A stretch of 10,562 nucleotides of DNA from Planctomycetaceae bacterium (GCA_020426425.1 JAGQQB010000094.1:1-10562), one strand, 5' to 3'. Positions 1 to 7,127 are shown, numbered from the stretch's first letter. Notes: a model not told the origin generated them from the letters alone. Program-made: numbers and translations.

Positions 1-129
1 GTGCCTTGGTTTCGTATTGCGAACGTGCCATGACTGGCGGCCGATCAGGACGCAGGAAATCGTCGTCGTATGGGGTCCCCGCGTTCGAAGGATGACCTCC
101 CAACCACTCCCCTCTTTATTCCCCAGTCC

Positions 130-1668
130 CTACTCCACCTGCCACACCAACCAGCCATTCTCTGCGGTCAGCTGGCTCGTCTGTAGCCGGGTCAGTTCAG
201 GCGTCCGCATTCCCTCGGGCAGGTCAACCGCGCGCGGCAGCGAAATGGGATGCAGTCGTGCTTCGATCTGTTGCTGAAGAATCTGCCGCGCGAGTGTTTC
301 CGCCGTGGAATCGGTCTCAGGATTGAGGGATTGAATCCCAACCAGTCTGGTTGTCAGCAGGGCGTCCTCCTCACGCAACTGCGAGCGAATCCCGAAGCGA
401 ATCCTCTGGGTGGGGATTTCGCCACCCAGAGTGGGTCGTAGTGCCGCACGCAGTTCGATGATCGCTTCGCCGTCTACGAATTCGAAACTCAGTGGAAGTG
501 TCGAATCCAGGACGAGTGTGGCCAGCGAGACCTGCGGCGTCGTGCTGGGGGGCTGATCAGGAGTCGGTTGATTCAAGACCGTGCCCAACACCGCGCTCAC
601 GGTCTCGATCAGTTCATCGAGTTTCGTGTCCTGAATCTGAATCCCTTTCAGCGGCAAGTGCGCCGCCAGATCCGTCGCCTGAGTCTGATGCAGCACGAGG
701 CTGAAACCTGCGGCAGTTGCCAACTGTTGCCATGCCGGAGCCTCCCCCATGGTGGTACTGGCGGGAAGTGCAAATAGCCCGAAATGGTCTGTCGACATGG
801 TCACCAGAGTCGGAGCCGGTCCCAGTTGTTGAGGCCAACGCTCGCGGACCAGTTGCAACCCCTGATTGAGTCGCACGAGTTGGCTGTCGATCTCCTGATT
901 GAACCTCGGAGCAACTTCGCGTGTGAGCCGCTGAGCGGCAATCTGTTCGGCCAGCGGGCGCCGATTCTCCGCCTCCATGAATGCCGCCATGCTGACGAGT
1001 GGCCCCACCAGCGGGATGCCGTCAACCGGTGTGTTGGCCTGCAGATTGCGCTGCCGTGTTTCCAGAAACGCTGCCGGTGATCGTGTCGCGATCGCGTCCC
1101 CTTGAAACGTCATCTGCTTGGTCAGCTGGAATCGGTACTCGCCTGCTCCCCGTATGACCGCCTGCGGCGTAAAACTCGTCGTGCAGTTCTTAGAGGTCCC
1201 CCGCAAATGAACGTACCACTGCAACTGGTCCCGCGACGGGAAGAAGTCAAACACCGCGCGGGCTTTCGTCGTCTGCGTTCCGAAGACATCAGCCCCGAGG
1301 ATCTGATCCCGAATGGGGCCTTCATCGCACTGATCCCGATCTACGATTCTGCCCATGAGCCCCTCCGACATCAGCAAGCCCCCCGCCTGCTGTTGGAGGA
1401 ACTGGCGGACTTGCGACTGTTCCGCAGCGGAAATGCGTGGAACGATCTCCGCCACCGCGGGTGCGGGAGGTTGCGGCACAGGCCCGTTGGTTGGGACCGC
1501 TTCTCCCGTTGGTTGCGGAGTGATTCCCGGAGCAGGGAACTGTGCCAAGGCAGTTGCAGCGGTCAAGGCCAACGCCCCGCCAATCCACATGTACGCCGCC
1601 AACATCGCTCGAAGCAGCCATGTGCCCCGAGCCTGGAACGTGCGGTTGGTGCGTGAAAGCCCGTTCAT
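130..1668 (-). CDS. Secreted protein of unknown function (512 aa)
   Basis: I do not recognise a named family. The frame stays open to 1809, but I choose the ATG at 1668 because it puts a signal peptide near the N-terminus: a basic stretch with R15 and R20, a hydrophobic core at about residues 21-40, and an A-L-A|Q cleavage site at about 42/43. A Pro-rich linker follows (about 44-72). The rest looks globular, with a Gln-rich helical start (about 80-100), a segment containing only two cysteines (C114 and C162), the word DGIPLVGPLV at 216-225 followed by a charged helix (about 232-280), and alternating strands and helices to the C-terminus. No catalytic motif, repeat or further membrane segment is visible. 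The product is probably periplasmic or envelope-associated. It is divergent from the gene at 1995, and no clear Shine-Dalgarno sequence precedes the start. I am confident of the coding call; the function is unknown. Confidence 0.85.
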   Translation of the reverse strand: MNGLSRTNRTFQARGTWLLRAMLAAYMWIGGALALTAATALAQFPAPGITPQPTGEAVPTNGPVPQPPAPAVAEIVPRISAAEQSQVRQFLQQQAGGLLMSEGLMGRIVDRDQCDEGPIRDQILGADVFGTQTTKARAVFDFFPSRDQLQWYVHLRGTSKNCTTSFTPQAVIRGAGEYRFQLTKQMTFQGDAIATRSPAAFLETRQRNLQANTPVDGIPLVGPLVSMAAFMEAENRRPLAEQIAAQRLTREVAPRFNQEIDSQLVRLNQGLQLVRERWPQQLGPAPTLVTMSTDHFGLFALPASTTMGEAPAWQQLATAAGFSLVLHQTQATDLAAHLPLKGIQIQDTKLDELIETVSAVLGTVLNQPTPDQPPSTTPQVSLATLVLDSTLPLSFEFVDGEAIIELRAALRPTLGGEIPTQRIRFGIRSQLREEDALLTTRLVGIQSLNPETDSTAETLARQILQQQIEARLHPISLPRAVDLPEGMRTPELTRLQTSQLTAENGWLVWQVE

Positions 1669-1994
1669 TAGCGGAAGTATCTTGCTCAGGTCTCTCAAAG
1701 TCCAACATGCGAAGCCAGGGAACAGGTTTCGGGATTCGCATCTCCGCAAATCGCCGAGAGGTTCTGATTGTACCTGAGAAATCGAATTCCGGGGGGGCCA
1801 ACTGGCCAAATGTTGCAGAAAGTCAACACTCTGGTTTCACGAGCACAACAGTCGAGATCGCCCTGTTCGTCAGTCTAAGCGAGGCAACTCGAACGAACTG
1901 AACTTGTGTCCCACGATCAACTTGTCGCTGGTCAGCCATCGGGCATGATAATGCTGCTGAATTCCGTTTCCCGTACTGGCGGCTGTGTGACACC
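1669..1994. promoter_or_regulatory. Divergent intergenic region, 326 bases, only weak promoter candidates
   Basis: This spacer separates two divergently transcribed genes and must carry both promoters. For the leftward gene, the minus strand has a TACAAT at 1772-1767, a good -10 match, but I find no -35 at normal spacing. For the rightward gene, GATAAT at 1947-1952 is a possible -10; the nearest -35-like word, TTGTCG at 1922-1927, lies 19 bases upstream, which is rather long. A 6-bp inverted repeat (GTTCGT at 1865-1870, ACGAAC at 1893-1898) has a long loop and may be chance. I see no RNA gene, repeat or convincing small ORF here. Promoter assignments in planctomycetes are uncertain because their consensus is poorly defined. 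Confidence 0.35.
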
Positions 1995-3167
1995 ATGGCA
2001 AGATCTCCGTTGACCAAACACCTAGACATCCTCCTGATGGGGCTGTTCACACTGGGCTGCATGGTCCTGTTCGTGGCGAATGAAAAAGGCTGGTTGCCTG
2101 GCACGCGTCGCGCGCAAGCCACAACCTCTCTCCCCAAAGTCCCTAGCAACCACGTGAACTCCGGTGCGGAAGACGTCATTGAGCCGCCCACCGCAACCGA
2201 CCTGCTCACGCAGAGTGACAACGAGGACGCAGACCATCCTCGCAATCTGGATCGCCATGTGCCTCCAGCGTCGCGACCGAATGTGGTCGCGCTCGGTCCG
2301 AATGCCCCCCTGGGTGGTTTGCAAATCTTTCCGCGCGACAACCCCTGGAATCAGCCTGTCGATCAGGCCCCGACAGATCCCATGTCCGACTTGATCATTC
2401 GCGGCATCGGGCCGGACAAGAAGTTGTTCTGCGACTTTGGAGCCGGGTTCTGGAACGGGGCCGAGATCGGTATTCCCTACCATGTCGTCTCCGGCGACCA
2501 ACCCAAGGTGCCGATCAGCTTCACGGCGTATGGCGACCAAAGTGATCCCGGTCCGTACCCCATTCCACCAAATGCCCCCATCGAAGGGGATCCCAATCCC
2601 GACGGCGACCGGCACTGCATCGTCCTCGACAAGGACAACATGAAGTTGTACGAACTCTTCCGTGCCTTCCCAGTCGCTGGCGGCAAGATGTGGCGGGCGG
2701 AGTCTGGCGCGATCTTTGACCTCACTTCAAATGCACGTCGCCCTGAAGGTTGGACGAGTGCCGATGCTGCTGGCCTCGCAATCTTCCCCGGCCTGGCCCG
2801 CTACGAGGAAGTTGTCGAACTCAAAGAAATCCCCCATGCTTTGCGGTTCACACTGCAAAAGACGCGTCGCGCGTATGTCTATCCAGCGAGCCACCACGCC
2901 AGCCGCGACACGAACGCTTTGCTGCCACCAATGGGAATGCGTGTCCGCTTGAAGGCGGACTACGACATCAGCCAGTTCCCCCCCGACGCACAGGTCATCC
3001 TGCGCTGCCTGAAAAAGTACGGCATGATCCTCGCCGACAACGGTAGCGACTGGTACATCAACGGCGCTCCCGATCCCCGCTGGAACGATACCGCCCTCCG
3101 CACACTGCGTGAGGTGAAAGGCGGCGACTTCGAAGTGATCGAAATGCAAGGTCTGGTGGTCGACTGA
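1995..3167 (+). CDS. Membrane-anchored conserved protein of unknown function (390 aa)
   Basis: The N-terminus carries one hydrophobic segment (about residues 10-28) after a basic start (R3, K8), so this is a signal anchor or uncleaved signal with the body outside the cytoplasm. A low-complexity, Pro- and acid-rich linker follows (about 40-105). The globular domain begins at IFPRDNPWNQ (111-120) and continues to the end. Its most distinctive words are GDRHCIVLD (204-212), SGAIFDLTSN (237-246), GWTSADAAGL (252-261), HALRFT (281-286) and ADNGSDWYINGAPDPRWND (347-365). From memory these match a family spread through actinobacteria, planctomycetes and some other bacteria that has no assigned biochemical role. 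H207, H281, R284, D348, W353 and W363 are candidate functional residues by apparent conservation only. The ATG at 1995 is the first in frame and places the hydrophobic segment correctly; no strong ribosome binding site is seen. Confidence 0.85.
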   Translation: MARSPLTKHLDILLMGLFTLGCMVLFVANEKGWLPGTRRAQATTSLPKVPSNHVNSGAEDVIEPPTATDLLTQSDNEDADHPRNLDRHVPPASRPNVVALGPNAPLGGLQIFPRDNPWNQPVDQAPTDPMSDLIIRGIGPDKKLFCDFGAGFWNGAEIGIPYHVVSGDQPKVPISFTAYGDQSDPGPYPIPPNAPIEGDPNPDGDRHCIVLDKDNMKLYELFRAFPVAGGKMWRAESGAIFDLTSNARRPEGWTSADAAGLAIFPGLARYEEVVELKEIPHALRFTLQKTRRAYVYPASHHASRDTNALLPPMGMRVRLKADYDISQFPPDAQVILRCLKKYGMILADNGSDWYINGAPDPRWNDTALRTLREVKGGDFEVIEMQGLVVD

Positions 3168-3394
3168 CGTCGATCAGCGTCCATCAGACAGTTGGTGCTC
3201 GTACCCGACGCTGCCAACGTCGTCGGCGTCTGCCTGAAGACCAGCGGATACAGTGATGCAGATTGCTAACGGCTGACCGTTGATTGACGACATGCGTTGG
3301 ATGGGCGGTCGCCAACAATCAGACCTACCCTGTCGATCGGTACAACAAGCGCACGCCTCAAACGTACGCCTCGCACACCCGACATCGTCGCTCC
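3168..3394. other. Convergent spacer without a supported gene
   Basis: These 227 bases lie between the stop of the rightward membrane-anchored protein and the stop of leftward fhcB. I looked for a terminator and found only a weak 5-bp hairpin (AACGG/CCGTT, about 3267-3280) without a T-run. The fhcB-proximal half contains a short tandem repeat, listed separately. A 74-codon minus-strand frame (3174-3398) begins with a GTG overlapping the fhcB stop, but its composition does not look like a protein. The stretch is best read as intergenic filler. Confidence 0.5.
3347..3372. repeat. Two-copy 13-bp tandem repeat
   Basis: Two adjacent 13-base units, AAGCGCACGCCTC (3347-3359) and AAACGTACGCCTC (3360-3372), match at 11 of 13 positions. 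They lie 22 bases downstream of the fhcB stop (leftward gene). On the minus strand each unit contains GAGGCGTRCG. There are only two copies, so this may be a slippage product or part of a dispersed intergenic element. No function can be assigned. Confidence 0.5.
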
Positions 3395-4750
3395 TCACCC
3401 CTGCCCTAATTGCCGCTGTCGAATGCGGGTCTCGATCGACTTGAGGATCTTGTAGTCGCTCCAGTAAGGCGACGGAAACGCCGGGCGGAGCGGCAGCGGC
3501 ACATCATCCATGCGGTAGACGGTCCCCGGTTCGTTGATGCCGTAAGTTGAGGTGGTAAAGGCGACGGTCGCCACCTTCGCTGATTCGCTCAGTTTCGGAT
3601 CGAGCACGATGGTCGGAATCGTGCGGAAATGATCTCGGGCCGCCTGACAGAAATTGGACATTGGATCAGAAGCGATGATCAGCGCCGCATCGGCCTCGCC
3701 ACGCGCGAGGAGGTCAGTGGTCGTGAATTCACCGGGATTGAAGCGGGGATAGCCGCGTCCGAGGTTCACTCCAAATGGATACCCAGTTTGCCAAGTGACG
3801 ACGTTATCGGCTCCGGTCACGTTGCCATGTCCGCGCATCGGCTTGGCGACCCAGCGTCCGTAGCGGTTCATATCGCGGGCAAGCAGTAGGACGGCTTCGC
3901 TGTTCATGTGCTTGCCGCGGGTCATGGTGACCCCCATGCCAAACAAAATCGCTCCGAACTTCGCCTGTTTCATCCGCTGAGCGACATCGCGCAGCACCTC
4001 GAGTGAAATCCCCGTCTTCGCTTCGACTGAGGGATCGGGTTCAATCCCTCTCGCCAGCGCTCGCAATGCCCAACCGATTTCGAAATCGGACTTCGGCTTG
4101 ATCTGTAAGAAGATGTCGACCGCCTTCGAACTCTTGGTCTTCCGCACATCGATGAGTACCGCCGTGCGATCTTTGCGGCCATTGGGAACGAACTCCCCCT
4201 TAGGCATCAGGCTGTACTTAGTGAAGTGCCGCGGATGGCTCTCGGCTGGATTGCCGCCCCAGTAGATCAGAAAGTCGGCCCGGTTCTTAATCTCGCCCAG
4301 TGTGCAGGTGACCTCGCCCACTCCCTGAAACGCCATGCCCGAGGGACCATGGCACACCGAGGTGGTCGTATCGACCGAACCGCCAATCCAGTCGGAAATG
4401 GCCACCGCGACCCGTTGGGCTTCGCATGTGGTGTCCGACAGACCGTAGGTCACCGGGTAATGGGCATTCAGCAGAATGTCCGCCGCACGCTCGATTGCTT
4501 GTTCGTAACTGGCGGGTTGGCCTTCAATCGTCGCCTGGGGGCGTTCTTCGATGTGGTGATTGAAGAACCAGCTCTTCCCGAGCACGCAGGCGCGCTTGGC
4601 CTCTTTGATTCGATTGTCATCGACATCGACGGTCAGTTCGATGTCATCACACACACAGCCGCAAAACGTACAGGTGGCATCTTCGACCACTTTGAGTTGC
4701 GGCAGGGTGGAATCGGGAGATGCGGCGTTGGTCGTCGATGCGGTACTCAT
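3395..4750 (-). CDS. fhcB: Formylmethanofuran dehydrogenase subunit B homologue, FhcB-type (451 aa)
   Basis: This is a subunit of the formylmethanofuran dehydrogenase family. In bacteria with tetrahydromethanopterin-linked C1 metabolism, the FhcABCD formyltransferase/hydrolase complex turns formyl-H4MPT into formate, in the cytoplasm. The protein shows an N-terminal iron-sulfur-like motif, C27-x2-C30-x3-C34 (with an extra C32), then CDDIEL, and C55 twenty residues on inside ACVLGK. Next is SVCHGPSGMA (131-140), whose C133 appears to match the cysteine that binds tungsten or molybdenum in archaeal FwdB. IYWGGNPAESHPRH (162-175), a methionine-rich strand GMGVTMTRG (271-279) and RGHGNVTGADN (306-316) follow, all typical of the molybdopterin-oxidoreductase fold. 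The frame is open to 4900, but the upstream 50 codons are Arg- and Cys-rich and unlike the family, so I start at the ATG at 4750. The Shine-Dalgarno is weak (GGAAC about 8 bases upstream). No fhcA, fhcC or fhcD gene is in the window. Confidence 0.93.
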   Translation of the reverse strand: MSTASTTNAASPDSTLPQLKVVEDATCTFCGCVCDDIELTVDVDDNRIKEAKRACVLGKSWFFNHHIEERPQATIEGQPASYEQAIERAADILLNAHYPVTYGLSDTTCEAQRVAVAISDWIGGSVDTTTSVCHGPSGMAFQGVGEVTCTLGEIKNRADFLIYWGGNPAESHPRHFTKYSLMPKGEFVPNGRKDRTAVLIDVRKTKSSKAVDIFLQIKPKSDFEIGWALRALARGIEPDPSVEAKTGISLEVLRDVAQRMKQAKFGAILFGMGVTMTRGKHMNSEAVLLLARDMNRYGRWVAKPMRGHGNVTGADNVVTWQTGYPFGVNLGRGYPRFNPGEFTTTDLLARGEADAALIIASDPMSNFCQAARDHFRTIPTIVLDPKLSESAKVATVAFTTSTYGINEPGTVYRMDDVPLPLRPAFPSPYWSDYKILKSIETRIRQRQLGQG

Positions 4751-4818
4751 GCTTGTTGTTCCGGGTGATGTCCGTCGATCTCCTCGCCGCCGCAGTTTGA
4801 GTGACAGGTCCAGCACAT
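4747..4818 (-). CDS. Candidate Cys-rich micro-ORF overlapping the fhcB start (23 aa)
   Basis: A short frame starting at ATG 4818 encodes MCWTCHSNCGGEEIDGHHPE and three more residues (QQA). Its TGA overlaps the fhcB ATG in an ATGA arrangement, the classic geometry of translational coupling. It packs three cysteines and three histidines into 23 residues (C2, C5, C9; H6, H16, H17), a plausible metal-binding pattern. The frame is open further upstream to 4896 and stays Cys-rich (TCVC just upstream), but the only other start I see is a TTG at 4839, giving 30 aa. It could be a real small protein, a leader that couples translation to fhcB, or chance. There is no strong ribosome binding site. I have no homologue in mind. 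Confidence 0.35.
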   Translation of the reverse strand: MCWTCHSNCGGEEIDGHHPEQQA

Positions 4819-4913
4819 GGAGCCATCGTGTGTGGCCAAGGGGGCAAGGCAGACGCAGGTTTCGCTGCGGGCATGGTAGTCTGCACCGATGCGCGATCAA
4901 AGGGGAGTCGGAT

Positions 4914-4942
4914 ACGACATCGGCTATTCATCAATTTGTCAA
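4914..4942 (-). promoter_or_regulatory. Possible fhcB promoter
   Basis: On the minus strand a perfect TTGACA (4942-4937) is followed, after a 17-base spacer, by TGTCGT (4919-4914), which matches only three of six positions of TATAAT. Transcription from it would start near 4907 and give a leader of about 155 bases that includes the Cys-rich micro-ORF. The -35 match is good and the -10 is poor, so this is a low-confidence call. The rightward thioredoxin gene must have its promoter in the same 4943-5038 interval, where I see no clear consensus. Confidence 0.3.
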
Positions 4943-5038
4943 CCAGTTATTCTACTCTCGCCGGTTCTTGTGCCGTTTGCCTACACCGTGGCCGTTTCAC
5001 CGGCTGCGTGAGATCTCCCTGAATTCTGGAAACCTCAC

Positions 5039-6232
5039 ATGTTGCGTCTCCCTTGCCTGTTGCTACTTGTCCTGCTGTGTGGTCAGCTGTCGCCACTTGC
5101 CGCGCAGGATGATCCCAATCTGCCGCCGAATCCTGATGCCGAGACCGTTAAGCCTGATCCGTTCGCCGTCCCTGAAGGCACAGACCCCACGGCGCTGCGC
5201 CTGTACCTGAACAGGATTGCCCGGATGCCTCCGGCCGATCGTTCGGAGGAGGGGATCCAAAAGCACTTCACCAAGATCGGCACCGCACTCGACGATTTGC
5301 TGAGCCGCGAACTGGAAACCGAGACCTTCTTGCAGGTGGCGGAACTGCGGCTGAGCGTGATCGATCTGCTTGAGCGGTTTGAAGATCCGACCGCTCCCCA
5401 GGTGCGCAAGACCTTAATGACAAAACTCCAGGCGGACGAACGCCCCGAAGTCAAGAAGCTACTGGGCCGATTGGAACTGGAACAGCAGATTTCGGAACTC
5501 GAAGCGGCCACTGGCGAAGAACGGATGGCTGTGGTGCAGAAGGTGGCCGGTCTCATTCAGCAGGTGAAATCAGGTGATGATGAAGCCCTGCAGAATGCCA
5601 TCAACATGGCGTCGACCACGACCGATGTGCTGGAAAGCATTGAAGACTTTGCGCTCGCGGCTTCAGCGACACAGTTGTTTGCCAAGTATCTGGGCGCGAT
5701 GGAAGATCCACGCCTCGAACGACTGGTCGCGTCAATGCAGTCCAACGCGCGCCGATTGCAACTGCCTGGCAACGAGATCGAGGTCAAAGGGACCACAGTC
5801 GATGGGGAAGCGTTCGACATCAACAGCCTGAAGGGGAAGGTTGTCCTCGTCGATTTCTGGGCCACCTGGTGCGGTCCTTGTCGGGCGGAACTGCCGAACG
5901 TTAAGCGGATGTATGCCGCATACCACGAGAAAGGCTTCGAAGTGGTCGGCATCAGTCTGGATGAAAGCCGCGACGATCTCGAAGCGTTTCTGGAGCAACA
6001 GGAAACCGCCTGGATCACGCTGTTTGATGACAAGCCAGAGAACGCTGGCTGGAACCATCCGGTCGCCAGGAACTATGGAATCAGTGGCATCCCGGCGGTG
6101 ATCCTCGTGAATCAGGAAGGGAAGGTTGTCTCCCTGAACGCCCGCGGTCCGGAACTTCCCAAACTACTGGAGAAGCTCCTGGGGCCAGTCGAGTTGCCGC
6201 CAGAAGATGTGCTGATTCCTCCGCAGAACTGA
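5039..6232 (+). CDS. Exported TlpA/ResA-like thioredoxin-fold protein with long N-terminal helical region (397 aa)
   Basis: The protein has a clear signal peptide: MLRL, a hydrophobic core to about residue 20, and probable cleavage after L-A-A (22/23). Residues about 25-240 form a mostly helical, acidic and charged extension with no recognised domain. A thioredoxin-fold domain fills about 245-382: VDFWATWCGPCRAELPNVKR with active-site C278 and C281, GFEVVGISLDES (299-310), and GIPAV with the expected cis-proline at P352. The order and the AELP after the second cysteine are typical of the AhpC-TSA/Redoxin TlpA group, which usually reduces or isomerises disulfides outside the cytoplasm, for example in cytochrome c maturation. 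No such partner gene is nearby. TlpA proteins are usually about 150-200 aa, so half of this one is extra. A GGAA 8 bases before the ATG is a weak Shine-Dalgarno. Fold and redox motif are certain; the substrate is unknown. Confidence 0.93.
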   Translation: MLRLPCLLLLVLLCGQLSPLAAQDDPNLPPNPDAETVKPDPFAVPEGTDPTALRLYLNRIARMPPADRSEEGIQKHFTKIGTALDDLLSRELETETFLQVAELRLSVIDLLERFEDPTAPQVRKTLMTKLQADERPEVKKLLGRLELEQQISELEAATGEERMAVVQKVAGLIQQVKSGDDEALQNAINMASTTTDVLESIEDFALAASATQLFAKYLGAMEDPRLERLVASMQSNARRLQLPGNEIEVKGTTVDGEAFDINSLKGKVVLVDFWATWCGPCRAELPNVKRMYAAYHEKGFEVVGISLDESRDDLEAFLEQQETAWITLFDDKPENAGWNHPVARNYGISGIPAVILVNQEGKVVSLNARGPELPKLLEKLLGPVELPPEDVLIPPQN

Positions 6233-6273
6233 GGCAACACCGCCAGCTGGCAGATCGTTGACGATTGAAAATG

Positions 6274-6315
6274 ACAGCCGGCGCGGGGTTCTCCAGGGAA
6301 CCCCGCGCCGGCTGT
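6274..6315. terminator. Bidirectional transcription terminator hairpin
   Basis: A perfect 18-bp inverted repeat has left arm ACAGCCGGCGCGGGGTTC (6274-6291), a six-base loop (6292-6297) and the exact complement at 6298-6315. It lies between the stop of the thioredoxin gene (6232) and the stop of the convergent PDZ gene (6348), where a shared terminator is expected. The stem is very GC-rich. The T-tracts are short (GTTTC on the plus side; ATTTTC on the minus side), so it relies mainly on stem strength. Confidence 0.85.
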
Positions 6316-6347
6316 GTTTCAAGCCTGAATGCTCACGACCTCATCGA

Positions 6348-7085
6348 CTATTTGGCCTGCTTCTGCAGCAGATCTTTAATCTCTTTGAGTTGGGCTTCCA
6401 TGTTGGTCAGTCGTTCCTGGATCGCTGTCAAATCGGTTGTTTGAGGGACAATCCCAAACGGGTTACCAGCCCCTGGCGCGCCAAACATCAAGGTCACTCC
6501 TTCCGCACCTTCGACTGGTGTGATGTTCAAGCCTTGAACAGCGGCAAGTAGCGCTTCTGCATTCAGTTCCTGGAAGTCGGAGATGGGCGCTGGGGTTACC
6601 TCAACAGTTTGCTGCTTGCCAGCGCGCATCAACGTGATCGAGACCGGCTTGCTGGCCGCCGCCTGGACGGCTTTTTGCAAATCCTTGGGCGTACCAAACG
6701 TCTGATCCCCCAGCTTCAACAGAATGTCAAACTGCTGAATCCCCGCCTTAGCCGCCGGGCCGCCATCGAGGACCTTGGCAACGATCACACCCTCCTGGTT
6801 TCCGAATCCAAGGTGACTGCCCACGCCTTCGGGCAACCCATTGACGACAACACCAAGGGCCGAATGTGCACCAACAGCAATCCGCGTTTCCAATTCTGAG
6901 AGGATCTCCACTGGATCGGCGGTGAATTGTGGCGGTGCCCCCGGTCCAGAGGAGAACGGGACGACCTGAATTGATTGCACAGACACCGGAGGCGTTGTCG
7001 GTGAGGGAGCGTCCTGGGCAACTCCGGTACTGATGAGACAACACCAACATGTCAGACACGACATCAACTTTGACTGAATCAACAT
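6348..7085 (-). CDS. Secreted PDZ-domain protein (245 aa)
   Basis: An N-terminal signal-like stretch (K6 then a hydrophobic, Cys-rich core at about 8-20, probable cleavage after G-V-A at 23/24) precedes a Pro-rich linker. One PDZ domain spans about 75-165: GVVVNGLP, EGVIVAKVLDGGPAAKAGIQ (98-117), then FDILLKLGDQTF (119-130) and the SITLMRAGKQQTVEVTP strand pair. This is the HtrA/DegP type, but there is no serine protease domain. The C-terminus (about 216-245) is a Gln-, Glu- and Lys-rich heptad helix, probably a short coiled coil for oligomerisation. It most likely binds peptides or envelope proteins outside the cytoplasm. The start is well supported: AGGAG sits 5 bases before the ATG. It is the third gene of the leftward sigma/anti-sigma cluster, 113 bases after the anti-sigma stop, and ends at the strong hairpin. 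Its place suggests a part in envelope sensing, but that is inference. Confidence 0.88.
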   Translation of the reverse strand: MLIQSKLMSCLTCWCCLISTGVAQDAPSPTTPPVSVQSIQVVPFSSGPGAPPQFTADPVEILSELETRIAVGAHSALGVVVNGLPEGVGSHLGFGNQEGVIVAKVLDGGPAAKAGIQQFDILLKLGDQTFGTPKDLQKAVQAAASKPVSITLMRAGKQQTVEVTPAPISDFQELNAEALLAAVQGLNITPVEGAEGVTLMFGAPGAGNPFGIVPQTTDLTAIQERLTNMEAQLKEIKDLLQKQAK

Positions 7086-7112
7086 ACGAACTCCTGAGGT
7101 CGGGGGTGACGC

Positions 7113-7127
7113 CGCTGACAGTCAGCG
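7113..7127. promoter_or_regulatory. 15-base palindrome upstream of the PDZ gene
   Basis: CGCTGACAGTCAGCG is a perfect dyad of two 7-base arms around one central base. It lies 28-42 bases upstream of the PDZ start, in the 113-base gap between the anti-sigma and PDZ genes. A partly overlapping alternative stem (CGCCAG at 7126-7131 with CTGGCG at 7145-7150) excludes it. It could be a protein-binding operator or a leader RNA hairpin. Function is not shown by the sequence. Confidence 0.4.

Noticed and set aside
1..33. Frame ending in TGA at 31-33 as the tail of an upstream rightward gene
   Set aside because: Only ten codons are visible, and nothing recognisable is encoded, so it cannot be told from chance. 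The rest of 1-129 shows no supported feature either.
1669..1809. Longer version of the first secreted protein starting at 1809
   Set aside because: It would bury the signal peptide about 67 residues inside the chain; the ATG at 1668 puts it in the normal place.
3174..3398. 74-codon minus-strand frame whose GTG overlaps the fhcB stop (GTGA)
   Set aside because: The overlap looks like coupling, but the translation is Cys-, Arg- and Ser-rich with no hydrophobic core pattern, and it crosses the tandem repeat. It reads like translated spacer.
4226..4768. 180-codon plus-strand frame opposite fhcB
   Set aside because: Antisense shadow of fhcB; the translation lacks any family resemblance.
4801..4818. 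C-W-T-C-H in the micro-ORF as a cytochrome c haem-binding motif
   Set aside because: It fits CxxCH, but the peptide is only 23-30 residues, has no signal peptide and could not form a cytochrome fold.
4751..4900. Upstream in-frame extension of fhcB (50 more codons)
   Set aside because: The extension is rich in Arg, Cys and Pro and unlike the start of FhcB/FwdB proteins. The ATG at 4750 gives the expected N-terminus shortly before the first cysteine motif.
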